Notes: generated by a model from the letters alone, not told the origin. Positions 16,374 through 25,619 are shown, counted from the stretch's first letter. The stretch: DNA of 64,000 nucleotides from Siminovitchia acidinfaciens (GCF_003605385.1 NZ_QYTV02000002.1:63412-127411), one strand, 5' to 3'. Made by a program: numbers and translations.

Positions 16374-17933
16374 TTAACGGACAGGTACCAAGTGATCAAC
16401 AACAATATTATTTATTGCGTTGATCATTGCCAGTGCACTTGCTTTCATCATATCTGCGTCCGTTGCTTTGGCGGTGTACTTCTCTTCTCTGAATTCCACT
16501 TGGATTTTAACTTTTCCTACCTCCTCAGTCCCTCTTGAAATACAGCTGATATTATATTCGGTCAATTGCGCATCAATCTGGCAAACTTTCATAATGGCGG
16601 AATATAGGGCGTCTATTGGACTGAAGCCAACTGCGCTCGCCTCGAATATTTGATCTCCCTTTTTCATTGTTACGCTGGCAGAAGGACGTGTATTATTGAT
16701 TACTTGTAAATCCATCAATTCAAAGAAATTTTCACTCATACCTGCTTGGTTAGAAAGATTATTCTCATTGAAAAAATTTTCGACAATGATATATAAGTCA
16801 TGGTTATAGACCTCTTTTTTCTCATCAGCCATTGCAAGGAAGCCGGAAAATATCTCTTCAAATTGCAAATCTGTGAAAGTATCAAACCCTAACTTCTCAA
16901 GAGCATTTTTTACTGCATGACGGCCGGATCGTGCTGTCAATACAAGCTCCATATCGTCCAGACCAACTTCAATCGGGCTGATGATTTCGTATGCATCCCT
17001 TGATTTCAACAAGCCATCTTGGTGTATTCCAGATGAGTGGGCAAAAGCATTTTCACCCGTTATGGCTTTATTCACTTGAACATCAAGCCCCATAAAGCTG
17101 CTGACCAGCCTGGATGTATTCATAATCTCCTGAGTATTGATATTCGTGTATGCATTATAGAGAGTTGAACGGGTATTCATGGCCATTACGACCTCTTCAA
17201 GCGCAGCATTGCCGGCACGTTCCCCAATCCCGTTAATCGTACATTCCACTTTATCTGCGCCGTTTTTGATTGCGGCTAAAGTATTGGCAGTCGCCATCCC
17301 TAAATCGTTATGACAATGGACGCTTAAAAGAACTTGATCATTCAAATTCTTCAAGCGGTCATTTAATCTACAGATCAAGTTTCCGAATTCCTCCGGCTCG
17401 GCATAGCCAACCGTATCCGGAACATTGATCATCGTTGCCCCGGCCTTCACCACAGCTTCAATCGTTTTCCATAAGTATTCAAAATCGGAACGCGACGCAT
17501 CTTCCGTTGAATACTGTACATCAGGCAAAAGGCTTTTTGCATATTTTACTGCTTCCACACCGATATCCAAAATTTGATTTTTAGATTTGCCGAATTTCTT
17601 TTCCACGTGGATATCCGAAGTGCCTAAGACCATATGGATCAATGGCTTTTCCGCATGTTTCACACTGTTGTAGACTGCATCGATATCGGATTTGACTGCC
17701 CTCGCCAACGCTGTGATCATAATATCATTTGTATTTCCTACCTTTTCGGCAATTTCCTTCACAGCATGAAAATCACCTGTTGAGGATGCAGGAAAACCCG
17801 CCTCAATAATATCGACCCCAAGCTTCTTAAGCTGTTGAGCCACTTCCAGTTTTTCAAATTGATTCAGCTTTGCACCCGGAACCTGTTCTCCGTCTCTTAA
17901 CGTCGTGTCAAACACCCAAATTTTTCTCGCCAT
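16374..17933 (-). CDS. leuA: 2-isopropylmalate synthase
   Basis: 519-residue enzyme for the first step of leucine synthesis, condensing acetyl-CoA with 2-oxoisovalerate. The catalytic barrel begins with VFDTTLRDGEQVPG, carries the metal-binding HCHNDLGMATAN, and is followed by NGIGERAGN and the HSSGIHQDG segment. The C-terminal part (residues about 390-519) is the leucine-feedback domain. ATG at 17933 follows AAAGGAG and fits the MARKIW terminus; an ATG at 17954 is in frame but inside the leader. No leuBCD follows, so this is a stand-alone copy under its own T-box. Confidence 0.92.
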   Translation of the reverse strand: MARKIWVFDTTLRDGEQVPGAKLNQFEKLEVAQQLKKLGVDIIEAGFPASSTGDFHAVKEIAEKVGNTNDIMITALARAVKSDIDAVYNSVKHAEKPLIHMVLGTSDIHVEKKFGKSKNQILDIGVEAVKYAKSLLPDVQYSTEDASRSDFEYLWKTIEAVVKAGATMINVPDTVGYAEPEEFGNLICRLNDRLKNLNDQVLLSVHCHNDLGMATANTLAAIKNGADKVECTINGIGERAGNAALEEVVMAMNTRSTLYNAYTNINTQEIMNTSRLVSSFMGLDVQVNKAITGENAFAHSSGIHQDGLLKSRDAYEIISPIEVGLDDMELVLTARSGRHAVKNALEKLGFDTFTDLQFEEIFSGFLAMADEKKEVYNHDLYIIVENFFNENNLSNQAGMSENFFELMDLQVINNTRPSASVTMKKGDQIFEASAVGFSPIDALYSAIMKVCQIDAQLTEYNISCISRGTEEVGKVKIQVEFREEKYTAKATDADMMKASALAMINAINNIVVDHLVPVR

Positions 17934-17956
17934 TTCACAACACTCCTTTGTCAATA

Positions 17957-18225
17957 TAAAAAAGCCCCGTCTCTATAAAAATATAGAGACGAGGCTGTGC
18001 TCGCGGTACCACTCTAATTGGTTAAATAATAAAAAAATAACCCACTCATTTTCGGCGGCCATCACCACCTATCCTTTTAACGGCAGAAACCCGGCATCCC
18101 CTACTAAAGTTTGTTCAGGGAGCAGCTCTTGGAGGAGTTCAAAGAAAATAACTACCGATTCTCACCAACCATCGGCTCTCTGAAAAGTTTATTAGCCTTC
18201 TACTATTTCCAATCTTTGCTTGATA
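17957..18225 (-). promoter_or_regulatory. T-box leader of leuA
   Basis: The minus-strand leader contains the T-box core TGGTACCGCG (about 18001-18010). It is followed by a terminator stem GCCTCGTCTCTAT/ATAGAGACGGGGC and a T-run at 17957-17995. Upstream, stem I elements (AGAGAGCCGATGG...GGTGAGAATCGG) surround a GAACTCC segment near 18135-18142, whose CTC would be a leucine specifier. Uncharged tRNA-Leu binding would favour the antiterminator. The specifier choice is by inspection. Confidence 0.9.
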
Positions 18226-18240
18226 ATTTAATTATATGCA

Positions 18241-18269
18241 ATCATATATTGAGATTTTGATGTTGTCAA
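18241..18269 (-). promoter_or_regulatory. sigma-A promoter of leuA T-box transcript
   Basis: TTGACA at 18264-18269 and TATGAT at 18241-18246 are separated by 17 bases on the minus strand, just upstream of the T-box leader. Confidence 0.75.
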
Positions 18270-18445
18270 TAGTAAAAAATTATAATCCGAGGTTAATTAA
18301 GGTTATTCTTACTGATTGCCAAGATTCAGCAGCCATAGAAAATGATTCCCATTGTAGTTCAAGCGCGATTGAAGGGTAAACAATCGCTCATGCCGAATAT
18401 AGTCTCAAAGACTTATATTGATTATTTATATGAGGAGGAAGTTTG

Positions 18446-19540
18446 TTGAAAAAAGATGATTTGCACAGGAGCATTTTGCAGAAGCTGGATGAAAGAGTAG
18501 CTTCTGATCCGAGGCTCCATAATGCTCATTTATTGATCCATTCTGATAAGTTGGACATCCACTGGCCAATGGCTGCGGGAGAAACAAATGGCGTGGCCGC
18601 CCACCCCCAACAGCCTTATCATACGGCAAGCGTTGGAAAAATCTTTACTTCTGTATTGGTGGCTATTTTAGTAGAAAAAGGACTAGCCCGATTCGAGGAC
18701 CCTATTGTCCAATATTTATCGGAAGATATAGTTAAAAACCTCCACCTTTTTAAGGGGAAAGACTACACAAACGACATCCAAATCCACCATCTATTAAGCC
18801 ATACATCAGGGCTACCTGACTTTTACGAGGACAAACCTAAGCAGGGTAAAAGGTTGCTGCAGGAAATTCTAGACAATCCCTCCCGCTCCTGGACACCTCA
18901 AGAAACGATACATTGGACAAAGGAACACTTGACGCCCCGATTTCAGCCCGGAAAACGCGTCCACTATACAGACACAGGGTACAACCTCTTAGGCCTTATT
19001 ATTGAAAATATTACGTCAAAACCCTACCACGAAGCACTTCATGATTATCTATTTACCCCTCTTCAGATGAAACACTCATATTTAGCCCAATTTTCCCAGC
19101 CAGCTATCAAAAGTGAATATCCAGTAGCGAATATCTATATCGATGATTTGATTATTAATGTAGATGATTACCGAAGCTTTAGCAGCTTTTATTCCGGTGG
19201 ACAGACTGTTTGTACATTGGATGATCAGCTGCTCTTCATGAAAGCATTGGTCAATCATCAAATTATTCAAAAAGAAACATTGGACAAGATGATGGACTGG
19301 AATAAAATGTGGATAGGTATAGATTATGGCTATGGTCTGATGAGGATGTCTTTTATTCCATTCTCCAAAAAATATATTGGTTGGGGACATTTGGGTGCCA
19401 GCGGAACCTGCATGCTTTACTTCCCCAATACAGATCTGTACGTAATGGGTGGATTCAATCAAACCACATATCAATCTAAAGGAATGAATTTTATCTTTTT
19501 TAATGTTGTAAGGAAATTGGTGAAGTACGCTGAAGGTTAA
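18446..19540 (+). CDS. serine hydrolase (class C beta-lactamase fold)
   Basis: 364-residue penicillin-binding-protein-like hydrolase. The SxxK motif is SVGK in TASVGKIFTS, the second motif is YTD in YTDTGYNLLG (YxN in most members), and the KTG-like box is HLGASGT near the C-terminus. There is no signal peptide, so it is likely cytoplasmic or an esterase/peptidase-type member. TTG at 18446 lies 7 bases after AGGAGG; a TTG at 18443 is closer. The missing asparagine makes true beta-lactamase activity doubtful. Confidence 0.85.
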   Translation: MKKDDLHRSILQKLDERVASDPRLHNAHLLIHSDKLDIHWPMAAGETNGVAAHPQQPYHTASVGKIFTSVLVAILVEKGLARFEDPIVQYLSEDIVKNLHLFKGKDYTNDIQIHHLLSHTSGLPDFYEDKPKQGKRLLQEILDNPSRSWTPQETIHWTKEHLTPRFQPGKRVHYTDTGYNLLGLIIENITSKPYHEALHDYLFTPLQMKHSYLAQFSQPAIKSEYPVANIYIDDLIINVDDYRSFSSFYSGGQTVCTLDDQLLFMKALVNHQIIQKETLDKMMDWNKMWIGIDYGYGLMRMSFIPFSKKYIGWGHLGASGTCMLYFPNTDLYVMGGFNQTTYQSKGMNFIFFNVVRKLVKYAEG

Positions 19541-19575
19541 CAGTTCACACAGAGCACTTGGTACATAACAGCAAT

Positions 19576-19624
19576 CTGCCTTGCCCTCTGGGAGTTGTCC
19601 CTATTTCCCCAAAGCAAGGCAGGG
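19576..19624 (+). terminator. possible terminator after serine hydrolase
   Basis: CTGCCTTGC and GCAAGGCAG form a 9-bp stem around a loop of about 30 bases, followed by T-containing sequence rather than a clean T-run. It lies between two convergent genes. Confidence 0.35.
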
Positions 19625-19667
19625 CTGATTCTGTTTCTTTGATTACTTTTACGGTCACCTAATTCAC

Positions 19668-20471
19668 CTATTGTATTCTGCCATATTCATCACAATTGAA
19701 ATCTACCGTAAATGCTTTTTCAAACGAAAGATTGTTTAAATGAAAAGTCCCTTCAATTCGGATACTATATTTTTGTCCTCCATCTTTTAAAGAAGCTTTA
19801 TAAGATGTTTGTTTCCAATTACCCGGAGAATTTGCTAATTGCGTTGAAACATCGTTTACCGCTGTAAATAATTGACGGTCCTGCTTAGCGATATATTGCG
19901 TTTTAAACCTAGCTGTTACTTCTATTTCTTTTAGTAAATCACTTAAATAAATGTAGTCTATTTTTGTTATGCTTCCATCCATATTATGAACAACTTCGTT
20001 CGAAGAAGTGGATCTCGCTTTTATTTTTTCTTGTTCCGTCGCTAAATGCTGCTCTACTATCTGTAGGACTTTTTTCTCATATTCGCTTGGCTCGATCCAA
20101 TCCGTTTCTTTGAATTCCTCCATTGGTGGCACTTCAATCGATATGCCCACTTTATGCTGCATGGCCCGCTCAACAATTTTTACATATTGCTTGTAATATT
20201 CGTTTTTTTGCTCTTCGGATATCGGAGTAACTGCATGGTTTTTCATCGGGATATGTTGCGCCGCATGCTTTTCTTTCGTTATGCCGGATTGAATTGTCGA
20301 TAATGCGACAATTCCTACAATTACAACGAACATCATCGAAACAAGCATTGGCTTCAAATAAATATTAGATGAATGTGTTTGACAAGCACGATACCGAATT
20401 GCTCTCTTCTCTTTTTCCGTTAAAGTAAACTTTTCGGGAAATGATTTTTCGAGTTCATGTTTAATGCTCAT
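19668..20471 (-). CDS. membrane-anchored anti-sigma-like protein
   Basis: 267-residue protein with about 40 cytoplasmic residues, one membrane helix (PMLVSMMFVVIVGIVALS, near residues 41-58) and a long extracytoplasmic domain with no recognised fold. It overlaps the ECF sigma gene by 11 bases, so the two are translationally coupled. One-helix proteins in this position usually hold the sigma factor at the membrane until a signal arrives. That role is inferred from position and topology, since a clear zinc anti-sigma motif is absent. Confidence 0.7.
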   Translation of the reverse strand: MSIKHELEKSFPEKFTLTEKEKRAIRYRACQTHSSNIYLKPMLVSMMFVVIVGIVALSTIQSGITKEKHAAQHIPMKNHAVTPISEEQKNEYYKQYVKIVERAMQHKVGISIEVPPMEEFKETDWIEPSEYEKKVLQIVEQHLATEQEKIKARSTSSNEVVHNMDGSITKIDYIYLSDLLKEIEVTARFKTQYIAKQDRQLFTAVNDVSTQLANSPGNWKQTSYKASLKDGGQKYSIRIEGTFHLNNLSFEKAFTVDFNCDEYGRIQ

Positions 20472-20985
20472 TGATCACATCACTCTCCTCAAACGATATT
20501 TTAGCTTTCCTTCTTCCTCTAGCTAAACGTGTTTTCACCGTATTTGGGGAACACTTTAAAACGTACGCAATTTCAGACACCGATAATTCAACATAATAGT
20601 ACAGCCAGATCACTTCTCGATATTTGATGGGCAGTTCATTCACTAATTTGGCAATCGTTTGATTATGTTCCTTTTGTATATAATCCTCTTCTAGGGAATC
20701 CCGTTTATGAAAACATTTAACTTTGGCTGTCAGCTCTAATTTTCGGTAATGCCAACTTTTTAGGTAGTTTTTAGATTCATTTACCGCAATGCGGTATAAG
20801 TACGTTTTGAGAGAAGAACGTCCCTCAAAACAATCAAGGCTTTTGTAAAACTTTATAAAAACCTCTTGTACAATATCTTCCGTTCGATGTATATCTTGCA
20901 CATATGTAAAAATTAGCTTCTTAACGTAATCTCCAAACTGTTCCATAGATTCGTTCAGAAGTCTTTCTTTCTCCTCAATCCTCAA
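20461..20985 (-). CDS. ECF-type RNA polymerase sigma factor
   Basis: 174-residue sigma-70 family factor with only regions 2 and 4. Region 2 is seen in DIHRTEDIVQEVFIKFYKSLDCFEGRSSLKTYLYRIAVN (split here by position: about residues 32-70), and region 4 in LPIKYREVIWLYYYVELSVSEIA followed by NTVKTRLARGRRK. TTG at 20985 lies 6 bases after AGGAGG. The membrane partner is the next gene. A matching ECF-type promoter directly upstream suggests autoregulation. Confidence 0.9.
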   Translation of the reverse strand: MRIEEKERLLNESMEQFGDYVKKLIFTYVQDIHRTEDIVQEVFIKFYKSLDCFEGRSSLKTYLYRIAVNESKNYLKSWHYRKLELTAKVKCFHKRDSLEEDYIQKEHNQTIAKLVNELPIKYREVIWLYYYVELSVSEIAYVLKCSPNTVKTRLARGRRKAKISFEESDVINEH

Positions 20986-21009
20986 AGTAAACCTCCTCTC
21001 CTATAAAGT

Positions 21010-21037
21010 TAGACAAAACACTAATACATTTGGTTTC
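21010..21037 (-). promoter_or_regulatory. ECF-type promoter of the sigma factor gene
   Basis: On the minus strand GAAAC (21033-21037) and TGTCTA (21010-21015) are 17 bases apart. This matches the GAAAC/CGTCTA pattern of Bacillus ECF factors, so the sigma gene may drive its own transcription. Confidence 0.55.
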
Positions 21038-21112
21038 GTTAAAATGGGAAATATGATTCTTCATTAATTGCTTATAGTTCTATTTTCAACTTTACACCTT
21101 TTTTCAAGGATT

Positions 21113-21151
21113 AAAAAATCCCTTTGGCTATTCGTATCCAAAGGGATTTTT
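21113..21151. terminator. bidirectional intrinsic terminator
   Basis: AAAAAATCCCTTTGG and CCAAAGGGATTTTTT form a 15-bp stem with a 10-base loop, with A- and T-runs serving both strands. It separates the sigma operon from the MFS operon upstream. Confidence 0.85.
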
Positions 21152-21248
21152 TGCTAAAGTCGCGGTTTTATTTTAAAGTGGGAGGGCCTGCCACCTAAAT
21201 TCATTTCTAATAAAACTACTATATAGGTTGTATTAAATATTTTCCATT

Positions 21249-21500
21249 GACACAGCCAGGCCAAGATCGCCATGGGCTCTTTATATTGCCCGTATTTGCT
21301 TTTTTCTGCCGACACGGGCATGATCAGCCCTCAATGTTGCCCGTGATCGCTGTTTTTCCACTGACACGGGCATGATTGGCCCTCAATGTTACCCGTGTTT
21401 GCTGTTTTCCACTGACACGGGCATGATTAACCCTCAATGTTGCCCGTGTTCGCTATTTTTCCGCTGACACGGGCATGATTAGCCTTTATTGTTGCACTAG
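21249..21500 (+). repeat. second tandem array of about 52-bp palindromic units
   Basis: Units starting GACACGGGCATGAT begin at 21311, 21363, 21414 and 21466, with spacings of 52, 51 and 52. A diverged unit starts at 21249. Each unit holds CACGGGCA and a later TGCCCGTG, an inverted repeat of 8 bases. The sequence differs from the array at 7281-7696, although both contain CACGGGCA and share the period. Confidence 0.9.
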
Positions 21501-21574
21501 TTTACCGCTTATCCACGGCTCGGGATTAATATATCGAGACTGTTCCTTCAAATGATGGACAAAAATATACTTAT

Positions 21575-22795
21575 TTATGTTTTCATCATGGATAGCTTTT
21601 TTACCTTCAATGCTAAAAAGATAGAAATAATCAATAGCCCTATTGTAAAGCCGACTACCCCTGCCCATCCATAACGGGACCAAAAAATACCTCCTACAGA
21701 CCCGCCGATACTGGAACCCATATAGTAGGCGAATAAATAAAGCGACGATGCCTGGGCGATATCATGAGTTGCACGGCGGTTCACCAAACCGCTTGCAACT
21801 GAATGGGCACCGAAGAAGCCAAAAGTAAACACAATAATACCAATGATCTTATAGACTAGACTCATCGGAAGTGTCAGTATGACGCCCAAAAGCATAAGTA
21901 CAGCACCCATGATGATAAACATTGGACGGCCAAATTTGTCAGCAAGAATTCCGAACCAGGCGGAACTGAACGTTCCAACCAAATAAACGAGAAACAGCCA
22001 GCCAATGATTGTCATGCTTAGGTTATAGGGAGGGTCTGCCAACTTGAAACCAAGATAATTATAAATCGTAACGAAGCCACCCATTAAAAACAACGCAATT
22101 AAAAATAAACACACCAATAACGGGTTTTTCATATGGGACACTAGTGAGCCGAAAAGACTTTTTAATTTTAACGGCTGCGCCTCAAAGTGCTTTGAGGGGG
22201 GAAGTGCATAAATAAAATATAGACCCGCGACCAGACTGACCACTCCCAAAAGCACCATGCCCATTTGCCAGGAGAACAAGTCTGTCATGGTACCCATGAT
22301 GACCCTTCCGGAAAGTCCCCCGATCGTATTCCCGCTTATATACAGCCCCATCGCGACGCCGACACTGTTTCCTGCTATTTCTTCTCCCAAATAAGCCATG
22401 GCGATCGAAGGGATTCCAGCAAAAGCAATGCCTTGGATCACCCTTAATAGCAGAAGCAGTTCAAAGCTTGGTGAAAATGCGATCACGACAGTTAAAACGC
22501 AGGTAATGATAATACAGACAGACATAATGTTTTTTCTTCCCCAAGCTTCGGAAAGAGAACCGAAAATGAGCAGCCCGAACGCCAGGGAAAGTGTGGTCAA
22601 TGACAAGGACAGACTTGCCATGGTTGGCGACACATGAAACTCTTTAGTAAAAACAGGCATGATCGGCTGTGTCATATACAAGTTGGCAAACGTGATAAAA
22701 GCGGCAGCAAACAGCGCAAAGTTCGCTTTTCTAAAAGTCCGCGTTCCCTGTTGAATATAACTTTTATCTATTGCAGCTGTTTCATTTTTATCCAT
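21575..22795 (-). CDS. MFS transporter (YnfM-like drug/sugar efflux type)
   Basis: 406-residue integral membrane protein with about 12 helices. The MFS motif between helices 2 and 3 is FGSLSEAWGRKNIM, and a related loop GILADKFGRPMF lies at the halfway point. Such transporters export small molecules with protons; the substrate is unknown. ATG at 22795 overlaps the stop of the esterase gene by 8 bases, and ATG at 22816 is an alternative. It is the second gene of an esterase-MFS unit divergent from a LysR regulator. Confidence 0.88.
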   Translation of the reverse strand: MDKNETAAIDKSYIQQGTRTFRKANFALFAAAFITFANLYMTQPIMPVFTKEFHVSPTMASLSLSLTTLSLAFGLLIFGSLSEAWGRKNIMSVCIIITCVLTVVIAFSPSFELLLLLRVIQGIAFAGIPSIAMAYLGEEIAGNSVGVAMGLYISGNTIGGLSGRVIMGTMTDLFSWQMGMVLLGVVSLVAGLYFIYALPPSKHFEAQPLKLKSLFGSLVSHMKNPLLVCLFLIALFLMGGFVTIYNYLGFKLADPPYNLSMTIIGWLFLVYLVGTFSSAWFGILADKFGRPMFIIMGAVLMLLGVILTLPMSLVYKIIGIIVFTFGFFGAHSVASGLVNRRATHDIAQASSLYLFAYYMGSSIGGSVGGIFWSRYGWAGVVGFTIGLLIISIFLALKVKKLSMMKT

Positions 22796-23546
22796 TGATA
22801 TCAGATTCCCATTCAATAGAATCTAGAAACTTACGGATATCTTCGTTAATCTGTTTCCGCTCACTTCCTATTGTCATCATATGACCCGAATCTTCATACC
22901 ATTGGATTTGTTTGTTTTCCACATCAACCGTATTGAAAATAATATCAGCACTTTCTTTATATAATGGGTCATCCAAACACCCTTGCAAAACAAAAACCGG
23001 AGAGGCGATTTTTTTCAAACTGCTGTCCGTTTCCACGATAAATTTCTGCAAGTCCGCTAATGAATCCATCCGTTTATCTGCCAATTCATTTATTTCCACC
23101 AGAATCTGTTCGTCACTTTTCCCTTCCAGCTTTTTAAATCTTTTCGCATATCCAAGGACACGTTTGAACAAATCCTCTGTGTTTCTTTTTAATATAGGTG
23201 CAGACATGGAAATAACAGCTTGTACCTTTTCAAATCCGGACAGGCGCAAAGCAAATACCCCACCCATGGAAATTCCTGCCACAGCAATCTCCTTGTAACC
23301 TTCAGAAGTTAGGTAGCGATAACCTTCGAGAACATCATTCCACCATTCTGTTGGACCTGTTTGGATTAATTCGTCAGGGCCGATTCCATGCCCTTTATAC
23401 AAAGGTGCATGGCAAGTATAGCCATGCGCCTGGAGATGCCTTCCAAGCAATTTGACATCGTTCGTACTGCTCGTAAAACCATGCAGCAATAGAACAGCTC
23501 TATTGCCTGCTTCATATGTAAAAGATCTTGGTGCAATAATCTTCAC
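22788..23546 (-). CDS. carboxylesterase-type alpha/beta hydrolase
   Basis: 252-residue hydrolase resembling Est30-type carboxylesterases. The LLLHGFTSS oxyanion loop, nucleophile elbow GISMGG with Ser93, LDDPLY aspartate and DSGHMM histidine form the expected triad. GTG at 23546 lies 7 bases after GGAGG. It overlaps the downstream MFS gene and is divergent from the LysR gene, which may control it. A role in detoxifying an ester later exported by the MFS protein is speculative. Confidence 0.88.
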   Translation of the reverse strand: MKIIAPRSFTYEAGNRAVLLLHGFTSSTNDVKLLGRHLQAHGYTCHAPLYKGHGIGPDELIQTGPTEWWNDVLEGYRYLTSEGYKEIAVAGISMGGVFALRLSGFEKVQAVISMSAPILKRNTEDLFKRVLGYAKRFKKLEGKSDEQILVEINELADKRMDSLADLQKFIVETDSSLKKIASPVFVLQGCLDDPLYKESADIIFNTVDVENKQIQWYEDSGHMMTIGSERKQINEDIRKFLDSIEWESDING

Positions 23547-23703
23547 TTTTCATCCTCCAGTTTTTGAATCATCTATTATTAAGAATACTAGAGCCAGTTT
23601 GATAAAAATAATATATAATTTATATAAAATCATAAATTTATTTTATAGGTGGTGACCCGCAATCAATATACATGCGCTCCGGTTATTTACAAAGGTTGCC
23701 GAA

Positions 23704-24546
23704 TTGAACAGTGTTTCCAAAGCGGCTGAACTACTTAGAATCAGCCAGCCGGCCGTTACGATGCAGGTGCGGAATTTGGAAAAGGAAGTGGGGTTCACTT
23801 TAATTGAATCAAAAGGAAGGGGAATCACCCTTACACCCAATGGTGAATTTTTATTTAAACAATCTCAAAGGCTATTTGATTTAGAGAGTGACATCGAGAG
23901 AAAAATTGAGCAGGTGAAGCATTCTGGAGTGGACGAATTAAATATTTCCACCTCCTATCTCCCGGCAAACTTTTTACTGCCAAGCTGGCTGAGTAAATAT
24001 AAACAAACCTTTCCTTCAAGAAAAGTGAATGTAAAAACGGAAAATACACAGCAAGTGATCAAGCAGCTCCTTCATTATAAAGCGGATATCGCTTTTGTCA
24101 TCGAAGAAAGCGAACACCACCCTGATATAATCTATCAGTATCTTATGGACTTGGAATTTTGTTTCATTGTACCTTATACCCACCGACTGGCTGGAAAAAC
24201 AATATCTCTTGGTGAGATGATGAACGAGCCCTTTATTTTAAGAGAAGAAGGAAGCTCAACAAAAGAATTATTACTGGCATTATGTAAACTTCATAAAACA
24301 CCCCCACCCAAAATTGGAATGCAATTATATGGTTTGACCGAATCGATCCGGACAGTTGCATCAGGTTACGGTGTCATGCTGGCACCAACAATCGCGTTGG
24401 ATAACTACTTGCACCAAAAACAAGTGGCAAGAGTCTATGTTGAAGGAATCGATATCAAACGCCCTGTATATTTTTGCATGAGAAAAAATGAATTGGAGGT
24501 ACCTCCAAGCATTTCCGACCTGATTGGGATTATAAAGGAGAGCTAA
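23704..24546 (+). CDS. LysR family transcriptional regulator
   Basis: LysR-type regulator. The helix-turn-helix is visible as SVSKAAELLRISQPAVTMQV followed by NLEKEVGFTLIES, with a periplasmic-binding-like effector domain after residue 90. The listed TTG at 23704 has AAAGG 8 bases upstream. The conserved first helix (IHALRLFTKVAEL) continues upstream in frame to 23662, where only ATC or ATA codons follow an in-frame TGA at 23653. The true start is therefore odd or damaged. It is divergent from the esterase-MFS operon, its likely target. Confidence 0.85.
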   Translation: MNSVSKAAELLRISQPAVTMQVRNLEKEVGFTLIESKGRGITLTPNGEFLFKQSQRLFDLESDIERKIEQVKHSGVDELNISTSYLPANFLLPSWLSKYKQTFPSRKVNVKTENTQQVIKQLLHYKADIAFVIEESEHHPDIIYQYLMDLEFCFIVPYTHRLAGKTISLGEMMNEPFILREEGSSTKELLLALCKLHKTPPPKIGMQLYGLTESIRTVASGYGVMLAPTIALDNYLHQKQVARVYVEGIDIKRPVYFCMRKNELEVPPSISDLIGIIKES

Positions 24547-24553
24547 AACTCAA

Positions 24554-24580
24554 AAGCAGCCCAAAAGAGGCTGCTATTTC
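24554..24580 (+). terminator. terminator after LysR gene
   Basis: AGCAGCC and GGCTGCT form a 7-bp stem with a short A-rich loop, followed by ATTTCTG. It lies 8 bases past the LysR stop. Confidence 0.6.
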
Positions 24581-24593
24581 TGTATTTTGAGAT

Positions 24594-24873
24594 TTATAGA
24601 CGAATGTATGAATAAGGGATTGGTAAAAAGAAAAGTAGTATTGATAACAAGGTTAACCCCATTCCTAGCCAGAAACTTTTTCTCCAGAATTGAATTACAA
24701 ATCCAAGAAGGAACACTGCCCCGGGAATAAACCAAAGAGGTGTTGGAAACATTGGGCTATCTGGGCCATATTCAGATATAAAACCGGAAGCGAACCAAAA
24801 AGATACAGGAAGTACTAAAAAGTTCGCATAAAGGTAGATAGACGAAGCGCAGAATCTTCACAATCTTTATCAT
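24594..24873 (-). pseudogene. frameshifted small membrane protein
   Basis: One minus-strand frame encodes LYANFLVLPVSFWFASGF, then FIPGAVFLLGFVIQFW and MGLTLLSILLFFLPIPY, ending at 24594. This gives three hydrophobic stretches typical of a small membrane protein. It has no start codon in that frame. An ATG at 24873 lies in another frame, which stops after 19 codons. A two-base indel near 24840 would join them. The family is not recognised. Confidence 0.5.
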
Positions 24874-24967
24874 TTAATAGACCCCTTTTATTTTACCTAA
24901 TAGTATAACTGAGTTTATTTATTTTTCAGTGATTATACTTTAATTTGTTGCCACCATCAGCCCTTCT

Positions 24968-25495
24968 CTACTCCTCTTCATCCCCACTATAAACAATATC
25001 GCCCTTTTCATCATAAGCTGTTACATCCGCCGGCAAGATAACTTTATTTTTGAATGTAACATACCAAAACCACAAATTATCTCGAATGAAAAATTTATTT
25101 GGCTGTACTCCGCCCTCACTATTAATAATGATTGTTTTTGCAGTATTATCGGCAAATCCGCTTATCATCGAAAGATCCTTTTGAAGATTATTATCTGCTT
25201 GCCAGGCTATTGGTCGATTGTGCTCCTTGTACTCCTGGAAATCCAGTGGGTGGATGACCTTTACAATTTCGGTTAACTCTTTATCCATAAGTACAGGCAT
25301 AATTCCCAAATCACTCTCAGCAAAAACTAAATTCGAATGACCATCAAAGAAAATAATATTTTGACAATCCCCATATTGTGCCGTTAGCCTCGCACAGATT
25401 TTTTCTTCCAAAGATGGACCAGGACGTGATAACGAAATAAAAACTACCCCCACTACCCCTAACCAGAATAAAGCGACGAGCATCTTTTTACTCAC
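24968..25495 (-). CDS. hypothetical membrane-anchored protein
   Basis: 175-residue protein with one N-terminal hydrophobic helix (MLVALFWLGVVGVVFISL) and an extracytoplasmic domain of about 150 residues, with a highly acidic C-terminus (SGDEEE). No family recognised. GTG at 25495 lies 5 bases after GGGGGTG; a longer frame back to 25567 has no good ribosome site. No operon partner is obvious. Confidence 0.65.
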   Translation of the reverse strand: MSKKMLVALFWLGVVGVVFISLSRPGPSLEEKICARLTAQYGDCQNIIFFDGHSNLVFAESDLGIMPVLMDKELTEIVKVIHPLDFQEYKEHNRPIAWQADNNLQKDLSMISGFADNTAKTIIINSEGGVQPNKFFIRDNLWFWYVTFKNKVILPADVTAYDEKGDIVYSGDEEE

Positions 25496-25619
25496 TGTAG
25501 CACCCCCAGTAACATTCAAAATGCAGTTTAACTCCTTATTATAGATATTAACAAGGATGAAAAACATGAAAAAGGATATTTACTGGTGTTCATTCATTTC
25601 TCTCTTTCACCTGTATAGT

